Under the pieces are notes generated by a model that was given only the letters and a program-made list of their open reading frames with translations, was not told the DNA's origin and did not search any database. Positions 38,480 through 48,166 of a DNA stretch of 64,000 bases are shown here, one piece after another. The stretch comes from Paenibacillus camelliae (GTDB lineage: Bacteria > Bacillota > Bacilli > Paenibacillales > Paenibacillaceae): NCBI RefSeq assembly GCF_023715345.1, contig NZ_JAMBNY010000018.1, forward strand, positions 1 through 64,000, given 5' to 3'. The translations under genes and the position numbers were made by a program. The stretch's first letter is position 1, and each line of letters begins with the position of its first letter.

Positions 38480-39388
38480 CTATTGTTGCTTAGAAAACAT
38501 TTTTCTAAGTGGAAAAGCTACATCCAAAAGACCAATAATGCTTGCTGGTGGTAGCAAAAGTACCGGAAAAGCAATCAGGAATGGTATAACCTTCGCCCAG
38601 CCGCGATTGTCGGCAATATAGTAAAAGAAGCCTACAGCTTGTATTGCAAAGATGATGCTTAATGCTGGTACAAGGTTCATAATCGCCAGTGTCATAAACG
38701 AACCATCTGTAGGGTCAATCGTTAGCTCGAGTAAATAGGCAATAAAATACACAAAAACTAGAAAGCGTGGCAGCCTCCAATCCTTAGCCTTCGGGTAGGC
38801 TGTCACTTGCAGTCCCTCGGCGTGAACCACTCTGCGAGCGATGGTGTGGGAGCATGCGACGACAAGCAGCGCCATAATAAAGAATACTAAAGGAATCATG
38901 CTCGTCATAATGGTGACGAAGCTATCTGTCATCTCGGAGCTCCATGCGATAGGCGACATGCCCTGTGCGGCAACATCGTTGAGCATTGTTGTCATGTAAT
39001 TGCTCATATCCGATATGATCGAAATGTTCAGTATGTTTTCAAGCATCAACAAGCCTAGCATAAACATGACGACAACAAGGCCGATCATTTTCGGAACAAT
39101 AGAGCTCGAAGCTAGACCTTTTTTATAATAGTTAGCTAGAACAATGCTCGGAATGATAGCCATACAACTAAAGCTTAAATAAAGGATCGGATCTAAAATT
39201 AAACTTCCGATAACGAGCACGGCCAGCGTATGAACAATGCTCGAATTTCGATTTAGCAGCGTATAAAGTACTGTATATGGAACCAACATAAGCAGTAATG
39301 CCGCAATGTTCAACCCCGGTATAACCATTAATAATGGAAGCACTAGAGCAATCAAGCTCCATAGTATCGGCTTCTTTCCCGTTTTCAA
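38480..39388 (-). CDS. yybS: DUF2232 membrane protein (YybS)
   Basis: About 302 residues with 7-8 hydrophobic segments; position before gdpP-rplI matches YybS of Bacillales. Function is unknown; the fold suggests a transporter-like or MreD-like membrane protein. The TTG at 39388 is favoured since GAGGTG lies six bases before it; the frame also allows GTG at 39397. Confidence 0.85.
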   Translation of the reverse strand: MKTGKKPILWSLIALVLPLLMVIPGLNIAALLLMLVPYTVLYTLLNRNSSIVHTLAVLVIGSLILDPILYLSFSCMAIIPSIVLANYYKKGLASSSIVPKMIGLVVVMFMLGLLMLENILNISIISDMSNYMTTMLNDVAAQGMSPIAWSSEMTDSFVTIMTSMIPLVFFIMALLVVACSHTIARRVVHAEGLQVTAYPKAKDWRLPRFLVFVYFIAYLLELTIDPTDGSFMTLAIMNLVPALSIIFAIQAVGFFYYIADNRGWAKVIPFLIAFPVLLLPPASIIGLLDVAFPLRKMFSKQQ

Positions 39389-39592
39389 AAAATTCACCTC
39401 TGAGAAGTCAGTATCACGTGATTTACACTATATTATATTATAACATAAATTATACCCTGTCGGACGATGCCGCATTAGGAATCACTTGGTACATAATCGT
39501 GATTGAATATTGTTATTGCATTATCGTTTTTCGATGTTTATCATTCTTCGTAGGCAGTTATTATTTGGAATATTATTAGGAAGTGACCATGG

Positions 39593-40261
39593 ATGAAGAA
39601 AAAACAATTTCTAGTCGTTGGACTCGGAAGATTCGGCAGCAGCATGACGCGTACCTTAGTTGATAACGGTCACGAGGTGCTTGCTGTGGACAAGGATGCT
39701 GAGCTAGTACAGGATATAGCCCCTTATGCGACCCATGCTGTCCAAGCGGATTGTACAGATGAGGTTGTGCTTAAGCAGCTCGGCGTAAGTAATTTTACTC
39801 ATGCCATCGTAGCTATAGGCGATGATCTGCAGGCAAGTATTTTAACGACGTTGATGCTTAAGGAAATGAATATTCCGATCGTTATTACAAAAGCGCGCGA
39901 TGAGATGCATGGCAATGTGCTTCGAAAAATAGGCGCTGACAAGATCATTTACCCTGAACGCGATATGGCGGTGCGGCTTGCGAATCAGCTTAGCTCGAAC
40001 AGCATTATCGACTATATTGAGCTATCCGATGAATATAATATTGTCGAGATGCTCGCGCCAGCTGCCATGATCGGACTTTCACTTCAAAAGCTTAATATTC
40101 GCGCCCGCTTCGGCTGCACCATTCTCGCCATTAAAACGGAGCAGCGCATGAACATTGCACCAAGCGCCGATGATAAGATCGAGGCTGGCAACATTCTACT
40201 CGTTATCGGTAGCCAGGAGCAAGTGCTGCAGCTGGAGAAGTATTATGAACGAAAAAAATAA
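39593..40261 (+). CDS. ktrA: KtrA/KtrC-type potassium channel gating subunit
   Basis: 222 residues: RCK_N with NAD-type motif VVGLGRFGSSM and Asp in AVDKD, then an RCK_C domain (about 135-220). A cytoplasmic ring of this protein gates the KtrB channel in response to ATP/ADP and c-di-AMP. The following channel gene overlaps by 17 bases. Confidence 0.94.
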   Translation: MKKKQFLVVGLGRFGSSMTRTLVDNGHEVLAVDKDAELVQDIAPYATHAVQADCTDEVVLKQLGVSNFTHAIVAIGDDLQASILTTLMLKEMNIPIVITKARDEMHGNVLRKIGADKIIYPERDMAVRLANQLSSNSIIDYIELSDEYNIVEMLAPAAMIGLSLQKLNIRARFGCTILAIKTEQRMNIAPSADDKIEAGNILLVIGSQEQVLQLEKYYERKK

Positions 40262-41618
40262 ATTAAACCAAAAAGCAGGGCTGTTAGCATTCCGATACCA
40301 GCTAAACCCTCCGCAAATGATCATTGTTATATTTGCACTACTGATCGGGTGCGGTACGCTGCTGCTTATGATGCCCTTTTCCTCTACATCTGGTCATTCC
40401 ATTGGGTTTATTAATGCACTGTTTACTGCCATATCCGCTGTATGCGTAAATGGCTTAAGTGTGCTTGATCTAAGTGACGACTTCACTGTGGCAGGACAAA
40501 CAATCGTCATGATTCTTGTTCAGATCGGTGGTCTCGGCTTTATGACCATCAGCGTAATTATTGCGATTATTATGAGAAAGCGCATTGGGTTAAAGGATCG
40601 TCTGCTCATTCAGCAAACGACTCAATCGACAAGCGCTCAAGGGCTTGTCCGGCTCTGTATTTATATTATGATCATCGTATTCGCATTTGAATCCATTGCG
40701 ACGCTTATTCTGACTGTACATTGGCAGCCGAGCATGGGCTGGGGAAATGCATTTTACTACGGTCTGTTTCACTCGATATCTGCCTTTAACAATGCAGGCT
40801 TTGCCTTATGGTCTGAAGGACTTGTAGCTTATGTCGGTGATCCGATTGTCAATTTCGTTGTCATTACCCTGTTTGTTGCCGGTGGTCTGGGGTACATCGT
40901 TATAATTGAGCTTGTTCAAAAAAGAAGATGGCGCAAATTTTCTTTGCACACGAAAATTGTGCTTTCCTCATCTCTCATTATATCGATCATTGGTTTCAGC
41001 ATTCTCTTCTTACTCGAATCGATGAATCCTTCCACGTTCGGGTTATTGAATGGTAACGAACGCTTTCAGGCGGCTTGGTTCCAAACCCTTGTGCCCCGCA
41101 GCTCGGGCTTTAATACCATAGATATTACAAGCATGCTGCCTGCATCTCAGTTTTTACTTATTATCTTTATGTTCATCGGTGCAGCCTCTGGTGGTACGGG
41201 CGGCGGTGTAAAGATTAACACAGTCGTCGTGCTAATCCTTGCCACCATAACGACCTTCAGAGGCGGAGGCAAAGTACATGCTTTTGGCAGACGCGTCCCA
41301 GATGGCTCGATCCTTCGCGCACTTGCGGTCGTAATGAGCTCGATTATGGTCGTACTGCTTGTAGCTCTGGCGCTTACGATTACCGAGGATCTGCTAGAGG
41401 ATCACTTTCTCGAGGTGCTATTCGAAGCAACGTCAGCCTTCAGCACCACAGGTCTATCGATGGGGTTAACGAAGGATTTATCGTTACCCGGTAAAATCAT
41501 TGTGAGCATCACGATGTTTATCGGCAGACTCGGTCCATTAACTCTCGCTTATGCACTCGCTACACGCAAGCAGCAATCACGTATCAGCTATCCAGAAGAC
41601 AATATTCTTATTGGTTAA
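40245..41618 (+). CDS. ktrB: KtrB/KtrD-type potassium uptake channel
   Basis: 457 residues with TrkH/KtrB pore repeats (NGLSVLDL, NAGFALWS, RSSGFNTIDI, AFSTTGLS) and about eight membrane segments. ATG at 40245 is preferred: GGAGAAG precedes it, and the longer frame from 40155 lies inside ktrA. Sodium-coupled potassium uptake is the family role. Confidence 0.94.
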   Translation: MNEKNKLNQKAGLLAFRYQLNPPQMIIVIFALLIGCGTLLLMMPFSSTSGHSIGFINALFTAISAVCVNGLSVLDLSDDFTVAGQTIVMILVQIGGLGFMTISVIIAIIMRKRIGLKDRLLIQQTTQSTSAQGLVRLCIYIMIIVFAFESIATLILTVHWQPSMGWGNAFYYGLFHSISAFNNAGFALWSEGLVAYVGDPIVNFVVITLFVAGGLGYIVIIELVQKRRWRKFSLHTKIVLSSSLIISIIGFSILFLLESMNPSTFGLLNGNERFQAAWFQTLVPRSSGFNTIDITSMLPASQFLLIIFMFIGAASGGTGGGVKINTVVVLILATITTFRGGGKVHAFGRRVPDGSILRALAVVMSSIMVVLLVALALTITEDLLEDHFLEVLFEATSAFSTTGLSMGLTKDLSLPGKIIVSITMFIGRLGPLTLAYALATRKQQSRISYPEDNILIG

Positions 41619-41624
41619 CAAAAG

Positions 41625-41680
41625 CAAGAGCAAGCAGCCACTGTCATGCTACAGTGAGTCTGCTTGCTCTTGTTTTTTGC
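41625..41680 (+). terminator. Terminator of ktrAB
   Basis: A 13-bp stem CAAGAGCAAGCAG (41625-41637) / CTGCTTGCTCTTG (41660-41672) followed by TTTTTT. Confidence 0.92.
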
Positions 41681-41784
41681 TGCTAATTCTATTAATTCCG
41701 CTAATACTGCAAATTGCAAATTGCTCATACTGTACCTGTCTCATACTGTACCTGTATTGTTTTTCTCTTACCTGACTTTTATGT

Positions 41785-42891
41785 TCAACGCATCACTAGC
41801 TTATCTAGTGACAGGCTCTCAGCATACTGCTCATCAACCTCAAAGCCTATACCTGGCTGATCTGGTAAGCGTACGCTACCTTGATCCACAGTCACTTCTG
41901 GTGTAATGATGTCGCGCTGCCAGTACCTCGAGGAAGCAGATATATCTCCCGGTATTGTAAACCCTGGCAGCGTAGCGAGCGCCATATTATGCGCTCGGCC
42001 AATGCCTGTCTCCAGCATCCCGCCACACCATAACGGTACATCATGATCACGGCATAGCTGATGAATACGTAAGGCTTCATTCCAGCCGCCAACACGACCA
42101 AGCTTCACATTTACAACCTTGCAGCTGCCTAGCTGTATCGCTTTGCGCACATCCTCTGCGTGCAATATGCTCTCATCGAGACAGATTGGTGTTTGCAAGT
42201 GCTGCTGCAGCTGTGCATGATCAATTATGTCGTCGGCTGCAAGCGGCTGCTCGATCATCATCAGATTGTATGGATCTAGCTGCATCAGCTCTTCCGTCTG
42301 TTCGAGCGTGTAGGCTGAGTTCGCATCAGCCATTAGTGGCAGCTGCGGATATCGCTCTCGAAGTGCGGCAACTAACGAAAGGTCCTGCCCCGGCTTAATT
42401 TTTACTTTTATCCGTTCATAGCCCTGCTCAAGATATTGATCGATAAGCTCATAATAATGATCGATGGTAGGCTGCAAACCGATAGCTACGCCAACCTTTA
42501 TCTCATGACGAGTACCACCAATTAGCTGATACAGAGGCTTGTTTTGGCGCTTTGCATAGGCATCCCATACAGCCATATCAACAGCTGCCTTCGCCATTGC
42601 GTTACGCTTAATCCCGCTCCACAGCTGCGTGAGCTCACGAGGATGCTTAATCTCTTGCTGTAGTAAGGGCGGTATAATAAATTGCTGGAGCATATGCCAG
42701 GCACCTTGCACCGTTTCCTCGGTATACCAAGGGGTAGCAAAAGCGACACATTCACCCCAGCCGACATGACCATCTGAATCTATGACTTGAACAATAATCG
42801 TCTCACGATCTGTATAGGCGCCATATGACGTTACGAACGGTGACACCAGCTCCATCCGGAGGCGATGCAGTATGACCGAATCAATCTTCAT
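41785..42891 (-). CDS. menC: o-Succinylbenzoate synthase
   Basis: 368 residues, enolase superfamily. The KIKPG lysine motif, metal ligand motif LMADANSAY, MIEQPLAADD and CLDESI are visible. It dehydrates SHCHC to o-succinylbenzoate. Last gene of menF-D-H-B-E-C. N-acyl amino acid racemase activity is common in this subfamily, but the cluster favours MenC. Confidence 0.95.
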   Translation of the reverse strand: MKIDSVILHRLRMELVSPFVTSYGAYTDRETIIVQVIDSDGHVGWGECVAFATPWYTEETVQGAWHMLQQFIIPPLLQQEIKHPRELTQLWSGIKRNAMAKAAVDMAVWDAYAKRQNKPLYQLIGGTRHEIKVGVAIGLQPTIDHYYELIDQYLEQGYERIKVKIKPGQDLSLVAALRERYPQLPLMADANSAYTLEQTEELMQLDPYNLMMIEQPLAADDIIDHAQLQQHLQTPICLDESILHAEDVRKAIQLGSCKVVNVKLGRVGGWNEALRIHQLCRDHDVPLWCGGMLETGIGRAHNMALATLPGFTIPGDISASSRYWQRDIITPEVTVDQGSVRLPDQPGIGFEVDEQYAESLSLDKLVMR

Positions 42892-42927
42892 TCCATCACA
42901 TCCTACTCGTTGCTTCTGCAGCCTTGT

Positions 42928-44397
42928 TTAATTCATCGGCAGCAGCTTGCTCAGCTCTCTACGGAGCAGCTTGTTGGAAGCATTTCTCGGCAGCTCCTCT
43001 ACCGCATAGATGGCTGTAGGCAGCTTATACTTAGCTAGACGAGCGCGGCAATAGCTTAGCAGCTCTTCTTCATTCAGCATCTTACCTGGCCGCATAACGA
43101 CAAAGGCAATCGGACATTGCCCCCATACCTCATGCTCCGCTCCAGTAACCCCTGCCTCTAGTACATCGGGATGACCGATTAATACAGACTCGATTTCTGC
43201 AGGATATACGTTTTCACCGCCAGAGATCAGCATGTCCTTACGCCGATCCAGCACGAATAAAAAGCCTTCCTCGTCAACATATCCGATATCTCCTGTATAT
43301 AGCCAGCCTTCATCAAAGCTGTCCGCTGCGGCACCATTCAGATAGCCTCTTGTTACGTTAGGCCCCTTCACGATAATTTCACCTGCTTCACCAGCCGGCT
43401 GAACGTTACCATTCTGTACGATACGAAGGTCTCCTTGAAACAATGGCTTACCAGCTGAGCCCAGCTTCGTCAGCATATACTCAGGATGAAGCGTTGCGAA
43501 CTGCGAGCAGGTCTCCGTCATTCCGTACGTTTGTACGACTGGAATTTGCTTAGCAACACAGGCTTCAAGCAGAGGTAATGGTGCTGGACCTCCACCAAGC
43601 AGCATGCAGCGAAAGTTTGCTGGATAGCTTTGCTCTCCCAGCTCCTCTAGCATACGAAGCAGCATATTACTAACGACTGACATGACCGTTACCCCTTGAT
43701 GCATAATGGCTGCATTCGCTGACTTAGGCGAAAACCTCTCCTGTATCACAATTGGAATGCCGTAAATCACACTGCGCAGCAGAATCGATAGACCGCTTAT
43801 ATGGAATAAAGGCACAGCAGCTAGCCATTTGTCTTGCTCTGACAAACCAAGATTGAGCATCGAACCGATAGCCGAGCTAAAGTGGTTGTCATAGCTTTGC
43901 AGCACACCCTTCGCATAGCCCGTCGTACCTGATGTATACATAATCGTATAAACTGCTTGCTCCTCAACGTCATGCAGCAGCTGCGTTGGGGCAGCTGCTG
44001 CATCGGATTGCAATTCAGTTATCGATACGATATGAAGCTGCTCGAGCTCCTGCTGAAGCGCTTCTGCTATGTTTGCATAGCTTTCACTATATACAAGCAG
44101 GCGGCAACGGCTGTCTCGCAGCTGATACAGCAGCTCATGCTCTGTTAAGCGAGTATTAAGCGGCATCAGCTGTGCACCCGTATAAGGTATGCTGTGCACA
44201 AGCGTAACAAAAGCCATACTGCTCTCGCTTAAGCAAGCGACAACATCTCCAGCCTGTACATGCTCCAGCAGATTCGCTGCAGCATTTCTTGCCTGCAAGC
44301 GCAGCTCGGCGAAGCTGATTGTTCCTTCTGCAGCTTCAACAGCTATTCGATCAGGGGTTAGATAAGCTCGCTTTTCCAGCCAGATGGGTATTTGCAT
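42928..44397 (-). CDS. menE: o-Succinylbenzoate-CoA ligase
   Basis: 489 residues, AMP-forming acyl-CoA synthetase. It shows the P-loop-like YTSGTTGYAKG, QTYGMTETCS, LYTGDIGYVDEEG and DRRKDMLISGGENVYP. It activates o-succinylbenzoate with CoA. 36 bases upstream of menC. Confidence 0.95.
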   Translation of the reverse strand: MQIPIWLEKRAYLTPDRIAVEAAEGTISFAELRLQARNAAANLLEHVQAGDVVACLSESSMAFVTLVHSIPYTGAQLMPLNTRLTEHELLYQLRDSRCRLLVYSESYANIAEALQQELEQLHIVSITELQSDAAAAPTQLLHDVEEQAVYTIMYTSGTTGYAKGVLQSYDNHFSSAIGSMLNLGLSEQDKWLAAVPLFHISGLSILLRSVIYGIPIVIQERFSPKSANAAIMHQGVTVMSVVSNMLLRMLEELGEQSYPANFRCMLLGGGPAPLPLLEACVAKQIPVVQTYGMTETCSQFATLHPEYMLTKLGSAGKPLFQGDLRIVQNGNVQPAGEAGEIIVKGPNVTRGYLNGAAADSFDEGWLYTGDIGYVDEEGFLFVLDRRKDMLISGGENVYPAEIESVLIGHPDVLEAGVTGAEHEVWGQCPIAFVVMRPGKMLNEEELLSYCRARLAKYKLPTAIYAVEELPRNASNKLLRRELSKLLPMN

Positions 44398-44632
44398 AGT
44401 AACCCCCCTTTTTCATCATTCCCTCTAGAGGTAATTCATTAAGTCTGGCTTTGGTCACGAAGCAGTACTGAGACTTTATTCGTCATCGAATCTTGAATTC
44501 GGCCGAGCTTAATGAACCCTTATTTGAAGAGGTAGTTCAAAAAGTCCCCAGGATCACTCTTGTCATGCTGAACGTTTCATTCGGCAGGCTTCGAAGCTTG
44601 AACTCGAGGACTTAATGATCACATATTATACA
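44398..44632. other. 235-bp intergenic stretch between menB and menE
   Basis: No ORF is seen. It contains AGAGGTAGTTCAAAAAGTCC (44528-44547), which from memory resembles a repeat end found in many Paenibacillaceae genomes. The men genes on both sides are on the minus strand, so this insert-like stretch splits an otherwise compact operon. Confidence 0.4.
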
Positions 44633-45454
44633 TTATGGGAATCTTGGGAACTGCTTAAAGTCCGGTGTACGCTTTTCCTTAAACGCGTCACGGCCTTCCT
44701 TCGCCTCTTCTGTTGTGTAGTAAAGCAGCGTTGCGTCACCAGCTAGCTGCTGAATTCCCGCAAGACCATCCGTATCTGCGTTAAATGCTGCCTTCAAGAA
44801 GCGAAGCGCCGTAGGGCTTTTCGTTAGCATTTCCTGACACCATTTCACCGTTTCAGCTTCCAGCTGATCTAGCGGCACTACTGTATTTACAAGACCCATG
44901 TCCAGTGCTTCCTGAGCATTGTACTGACGACATAGGTACCAGATTTCTCTTGCCTTCTTATGACCAACAATGCGTGCAAGATAGCCTGCACCGTAGCCAC
45001 CGTCAAAGCTACCTACGGTTGGACCTGTTTGTCCAAAACGAGCGTTATCTGCTGCAATCGTCAAGTCACATACAATATGTAATACATGACCTCCACCAAT
45101 CGCGTAGCCAGCAACCATAGCTACAACTGGTTTAGGAATTGTGCGAATCAAGCGCTGAAGATCAAGCACATTCAATCGAGGAATTTGGTCCTCACCAACA
45201 TAGCCACCATGACCACGAACCTTCTGATCGCCGCCTGAGCAGAATGCGAGATCGCCTGCACCTGTCAGAATGATAACACCAATACTGGCGTCATCGCGCG
45301 CCCATGCAAAAGCATCGATTAGCTCCGAAACTGTCTTTGGACGAAATGCGTTGCGCACCTCTGGACGATTGATCGTAATTTTGGCCATGCCTTCATATGT
45401 TTCATAAATAATATCCTCATACTCGCCTTGCTTAACCCAAGGTACTACTGCCAT
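44633..45454 (-). CDS. menB: 1,4-Dihydroxy-2-naphthoyl-CoA synthase
   Basis: 273 residues, crotonase fold: [25 protein letters not shown], and [12 protein letters not shown] are MenB signatures. It closes the ring of o-succinylbenzoyl-CoA. It begins two bases after menH ends. Confidence 0.97.
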   Translation of the reverse strand: MAVVPWVKQGEYEDIIYETYEGMAKITINRPEVRNAFRPKTVSELIDAFAWARDDASIGVIILTGAGDLAFCSGGDQKVRGHGGYVGEDQIPRLNVLDLQRLIRTIPKPVVAMVAGYAIGGGHVLHIVCDLTIAADNARFGQTGPTVGSFDGGYGAGYLARIVGHKKAREIWYLCRQYNAQEALDMGLVNTVVPLDQLEAETVKWCQEMLTKSPTALRFLKAAFNADTDGLAGIQQLAGDATLLYYTTEEAKEGRDAFKEKRTPDFKQFPRFP

Positions 45455-45456
45455 GC

Positions 45457-46320
45457 CTACACCATCCCTTTCTTATCTAGAAACCTCTTTATTATTGTAT
45501 CAAATAAATGCGGCTGTTCCACATGTACATTATGACCTGCACCTGGCACAATTTCCAGCTGTGCTTGTGGCAGCCTGCCTTGCATCTGCTTTGCAATATG
45601 ACAATACTTTGTATCAAGTTCACCTGCAATGAGCAGCACAGGTATCATCAGCTCATCAAGCTGCTGCCACCACGAGGGCTGCACGCCTGTCCCTATCCCT
45701 CGCAGGCTTTGGGCAAGACCGAATGGACGATTGCGCAGTCTTAACTCATGTAGCTGCTTCTGCCTCGCTTCTGGCAGCTGCAGCATGGAGCTAAACAATG
45801 GAAGCTTACCCCAATAGTCTGCAAACCATTCAATGCCTTGCTGCTCTATTCGCTTGGCTAACGCCTGATCGCTCTTGGTACGTGCCAGCCGCTCCTCTTC
45901 ACTTGCAAGTCCAGGCGAGCTGCTCTCCATAATTAGTGAGCGCACCAGTTCCCTTTTTTGCATCGCAAAGGAAAGCGCAATTCTTCCGCCCATCGAATAG
46001 CCCAGCACATGAACCTGCTTATGCCCGAGCATCTGCAGCAGCTCAGCCAAATCCTCGACTACTTCAAAGGTAGAGTATCGCTCTACCTGTAGCGGTGCAT
46101 CAGAGCTGCCGTGTCCAAGCATATCTACCATAATTAACTGATATGTTCGAGATAAGCTTGCTGCGAGCGGCTCCCACTGCGCAATTGAGCCAGTAAAGCC
46201 ATGAATAAGCAGCAGTGGCTCACCGCTTCCGATGCACCGTACGTTATAGCTTACACCACGAATGCTATAGATGGTTCCATTCGTTGTTCCTTGATCTGTT
46301 CCTTGAACGTCTGACTTCAT
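45457..46320 (-). CDS. menH: SHCHC synthase (alpha/beta hydrolase)
   Basis: 287 residues with an alpha/beta hydrolase fold: [10 protein letters not shown], nucleophile Ser in [10 protein letters not shown], and the catalytic His in [11 protein letters not shown]. It eliminates pyruvate from SEPHCHC. The ATG at 46320 has AGGTGATGG before it and lies eight bases after the menD stop; the longer frame from 46371 overlaps menD and lacks a ribosome site. Confidence 0.9.
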   Translation of the reverse strand: MKSDVQGTDQGTTNGTIYSIRGVSYNVRCIGSGEPLLLIHGFTGSIAQWEPLAASLSRTYQLIMVDMLGHGSSDAPLQVERYSTFEVVEDLAELLQMLGHKQVHVLGYSMGGRIALSFAMQKRELVRSLIMESSSPGLASEEERLARTKSDQALAKRIEQQGIEWFADYWGKLPLFSSMLQLPEARQKQLHELRLRNRPFGLAQSLRGIGTGVQPSWWQQLDELMIPVLLIAGELDTKYCHIAKQMQGRLPQAQLEIVPGAGHNVHVEQPHLFDTIIKRFLDKKGMV

Positions 46321-46328
46321 GCCATCAC

Positions 46329-48095
46329 CTAGCCCTTCAGCTGCTGAAGTCGCTGCTCCAGCACTGGCCATATGCCGCGATGGTGGGTAACATTCATAGC
46401 ACGCGTTGTTGGAATCTCAATAATATGAAGTCCGCCGGCTTGCTGTGCTTCGATAAATGCAGCTCTGAACTGCTCCCAGCTGCCTGCACGTGTAAATGCA
46501 CCATCATATAGCTTTGCCGCATGCTCGTAGTCCAGCCCAATCGGAGTGCCAAATAGTAGCTCAAAATGCTTATCCATTCCAGCCTGCGGAAGGAAGGAGA
46601 ATATACCTCCGCCATCATTGTTAATAACGACGATTGTAATGTTCAGCTGATGCAGCTTTGCCCCTAGCAATCCGTTCAGATCATGATAGAATGACAAGTC
46701 ACCGAGCAGCAGCACCGTTCCTTCCTCAAGCGCGCTAATTCCCATCGCCGTCGAGACGAGTCCGTCAATTCCGTTCGCCCCACGATTAGCCATAACTCGA
46801 ATGCTTCGAGCATCATTACGCCAGAAGCTATCGACATCTCTAATCGGCATCGAGTTGCCGACGAATAGCGTGCTTCCATCCTGCATCAGCTGCTGAAGCT
46901 CTGCAACAGCTGTCCCTTCGAACAGCTCTGAATTATATTCCTTCTCTGCTGCTTCACTAAGCACCTGCGCTGTTGTCAGCTGAACCTGCTGCCAGCGCTT
47001 CAGCCAGCTGGAATCAGCAGCTCTACGATTAGTGTCATGCTGCGTCAGCCAATCATTAAGCTGCTCACACAACGTTATCGGCTCAGCTAGTACACGATCG
47101 GATATAAGCAGCGTTGGGTCGCGCCAGCCCGCTTCGTCAATGACGATATGACGAGCCTCCGTATGCTTATTCATATATTGTAGGAGCGGTTTCGATACAG
47201 GCATCGCTCCAAAGCGCAGCAATACGTCTGGTACCAGCTCCTCCTTCACCGCCTCCACGCGCAAGAAGGAATCGTAGCTGTCTATGACAAGCTGCTTGCT
47301 GTGAGCGCCATTTCTAAGCTGCGACAAAGGGTCAGCTACTATTGGATAGCCCAGTCGTTCTGCTAGCTCCACAATGAGCGGTGCTAGTGCAGGATCATCG
47401 TGCGGTCCGCATATGATAAGGCCACGCTCTGCTTCGATCAACGCATCAGCTAGCTTATTGAGCTCATGAGCATCAAGCCCAGCTTTCGCAGCATAGATTG
47501 ATGTGTAGCTTGTCCCGCTTGTCCGCTCACTATTATACAGCTGAGGATGCTCAATATCAGGCAATAATGGCTCTCGTAGCGGAAAATTAAGATGCACAAC
47601 GCCGCGTGGTGCACTCTGAGATGTCATCACAGCACGTGAAGCCATTACACGCGCATGTCGCAGCATCGCTGGCGACTTCTCTGGGAGAGGCATCTCCATA
47701 AACCATTTGACATGACTACCGTACATCCCCAGCTGATCGATCGTTTGTGGTGCTCCTACATCCCTTAGCTCATGCGGACGATCAGCGGTTAGTACGATAA
47801 GTGGAACACGTGATAGGTTAGCCTCAGCTATCGCAGGATAATAATTTGCTGCAGCCGTACCGGACGTGCATAGCAGAGCAACAGCCTGTCTGCTGCTCTT
47901 AGCAAGTCCTAGCGCAAAAAACGCAGCAGAGCGTTCGTCGATCTGAATCCATACCTTCAGCTCAGGGTGCTCTGCTGCTAATATCGCAATTGGAGTTGAG
48001 CGTGATCCAGGGCTTACGACAATATGCTTCAGTCCCGAACGTACCAGCTCATCTACAAACGCGCCTAAATATAAGGTTGTACCCTCGTTGGTCAT
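46329..48095 (-). CDS. menD: SEPHCHC synthase
   Basis: 588 residues, thiamine diphosphate enzyme: HIVVSPGSRSTP at the start, CTSGTAAANYYPA, and the ThDP-binding GDLSFYHDLNGLL and NNDGGGIFSFLPQA. It joins isochorismate and 2-oxoglutarate. The ATG at 48095 has GAGGAGG before it; the upstream ATG at 48110 is part of that site. Confidence 0.96.
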   Translation of the reverse strand: MTNEGTTLYLGAFVDELVRSGLKHIVVSPGSRSTPIAILAAEHPELKVWIQIDERSAAFFALGLAKSSRQAVALLCTSGTAAANYYPAIAEANLSRVPLIVLTADRPHELRDVGAPQTIDQLGMYGSHVKWFMEMPLPEKSPAMLRHARVMASRAVMTSQSAPRGVVHLNFPLREPLLPDIEHPQLYNSERTSGTSYTSIYAAKAGLDAHELNKLADALIEAERGLIICGPHDDPALAPLIVELAERLGYPIVADPLSQLRNGAHSKQLVIDSYDSFLRVEAVKEELVPDVLLRFGAMPVSKPLLQYMNKHTEARHIVIDEAGWRDPTLLISDRVLAEPITLCEQLNDWLTQHDTNRRAADSSWLKRWQQVQLTTAQVLSEAAEKEYNSELFEGTAVAELQQLMQDGSTLFVGNSMPIRDVDSFWRNDARSIRVMANRGANGIDGLVSTAMGISALEEGTVLLLGDLSFYHDLNGLLGAKLHQLNITIVVINNDGGGIFSFLPQAGMDKHFELLFGTPIGLDYEHAAKLYDGAFTRAGSWEQFRAAFIEAQQAGGLHIIEIPTTRAMNVTHHRGIWPVLEQRLQQLKG

Positions 48096-48166
48096 CTCGC
48101 TCCTCCTCATTGCATGTTCTATTCATTCATCATAATCATACGATCCATACTTCTATTATGATGCGA

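Noticed and set aside
39404..39415. ATCACGTGAT palindrome considered as parS
   Set aside because: It lacks the outer GTT/AAC bases of parS; CACGTG alone occurs by chance.
39398..39592. c-di-AMP (ydaO-type) riboswitch before ktrA
   Set aside because: I looked for its conserved G-rich motifs because gdpP is nearby, but none is present.
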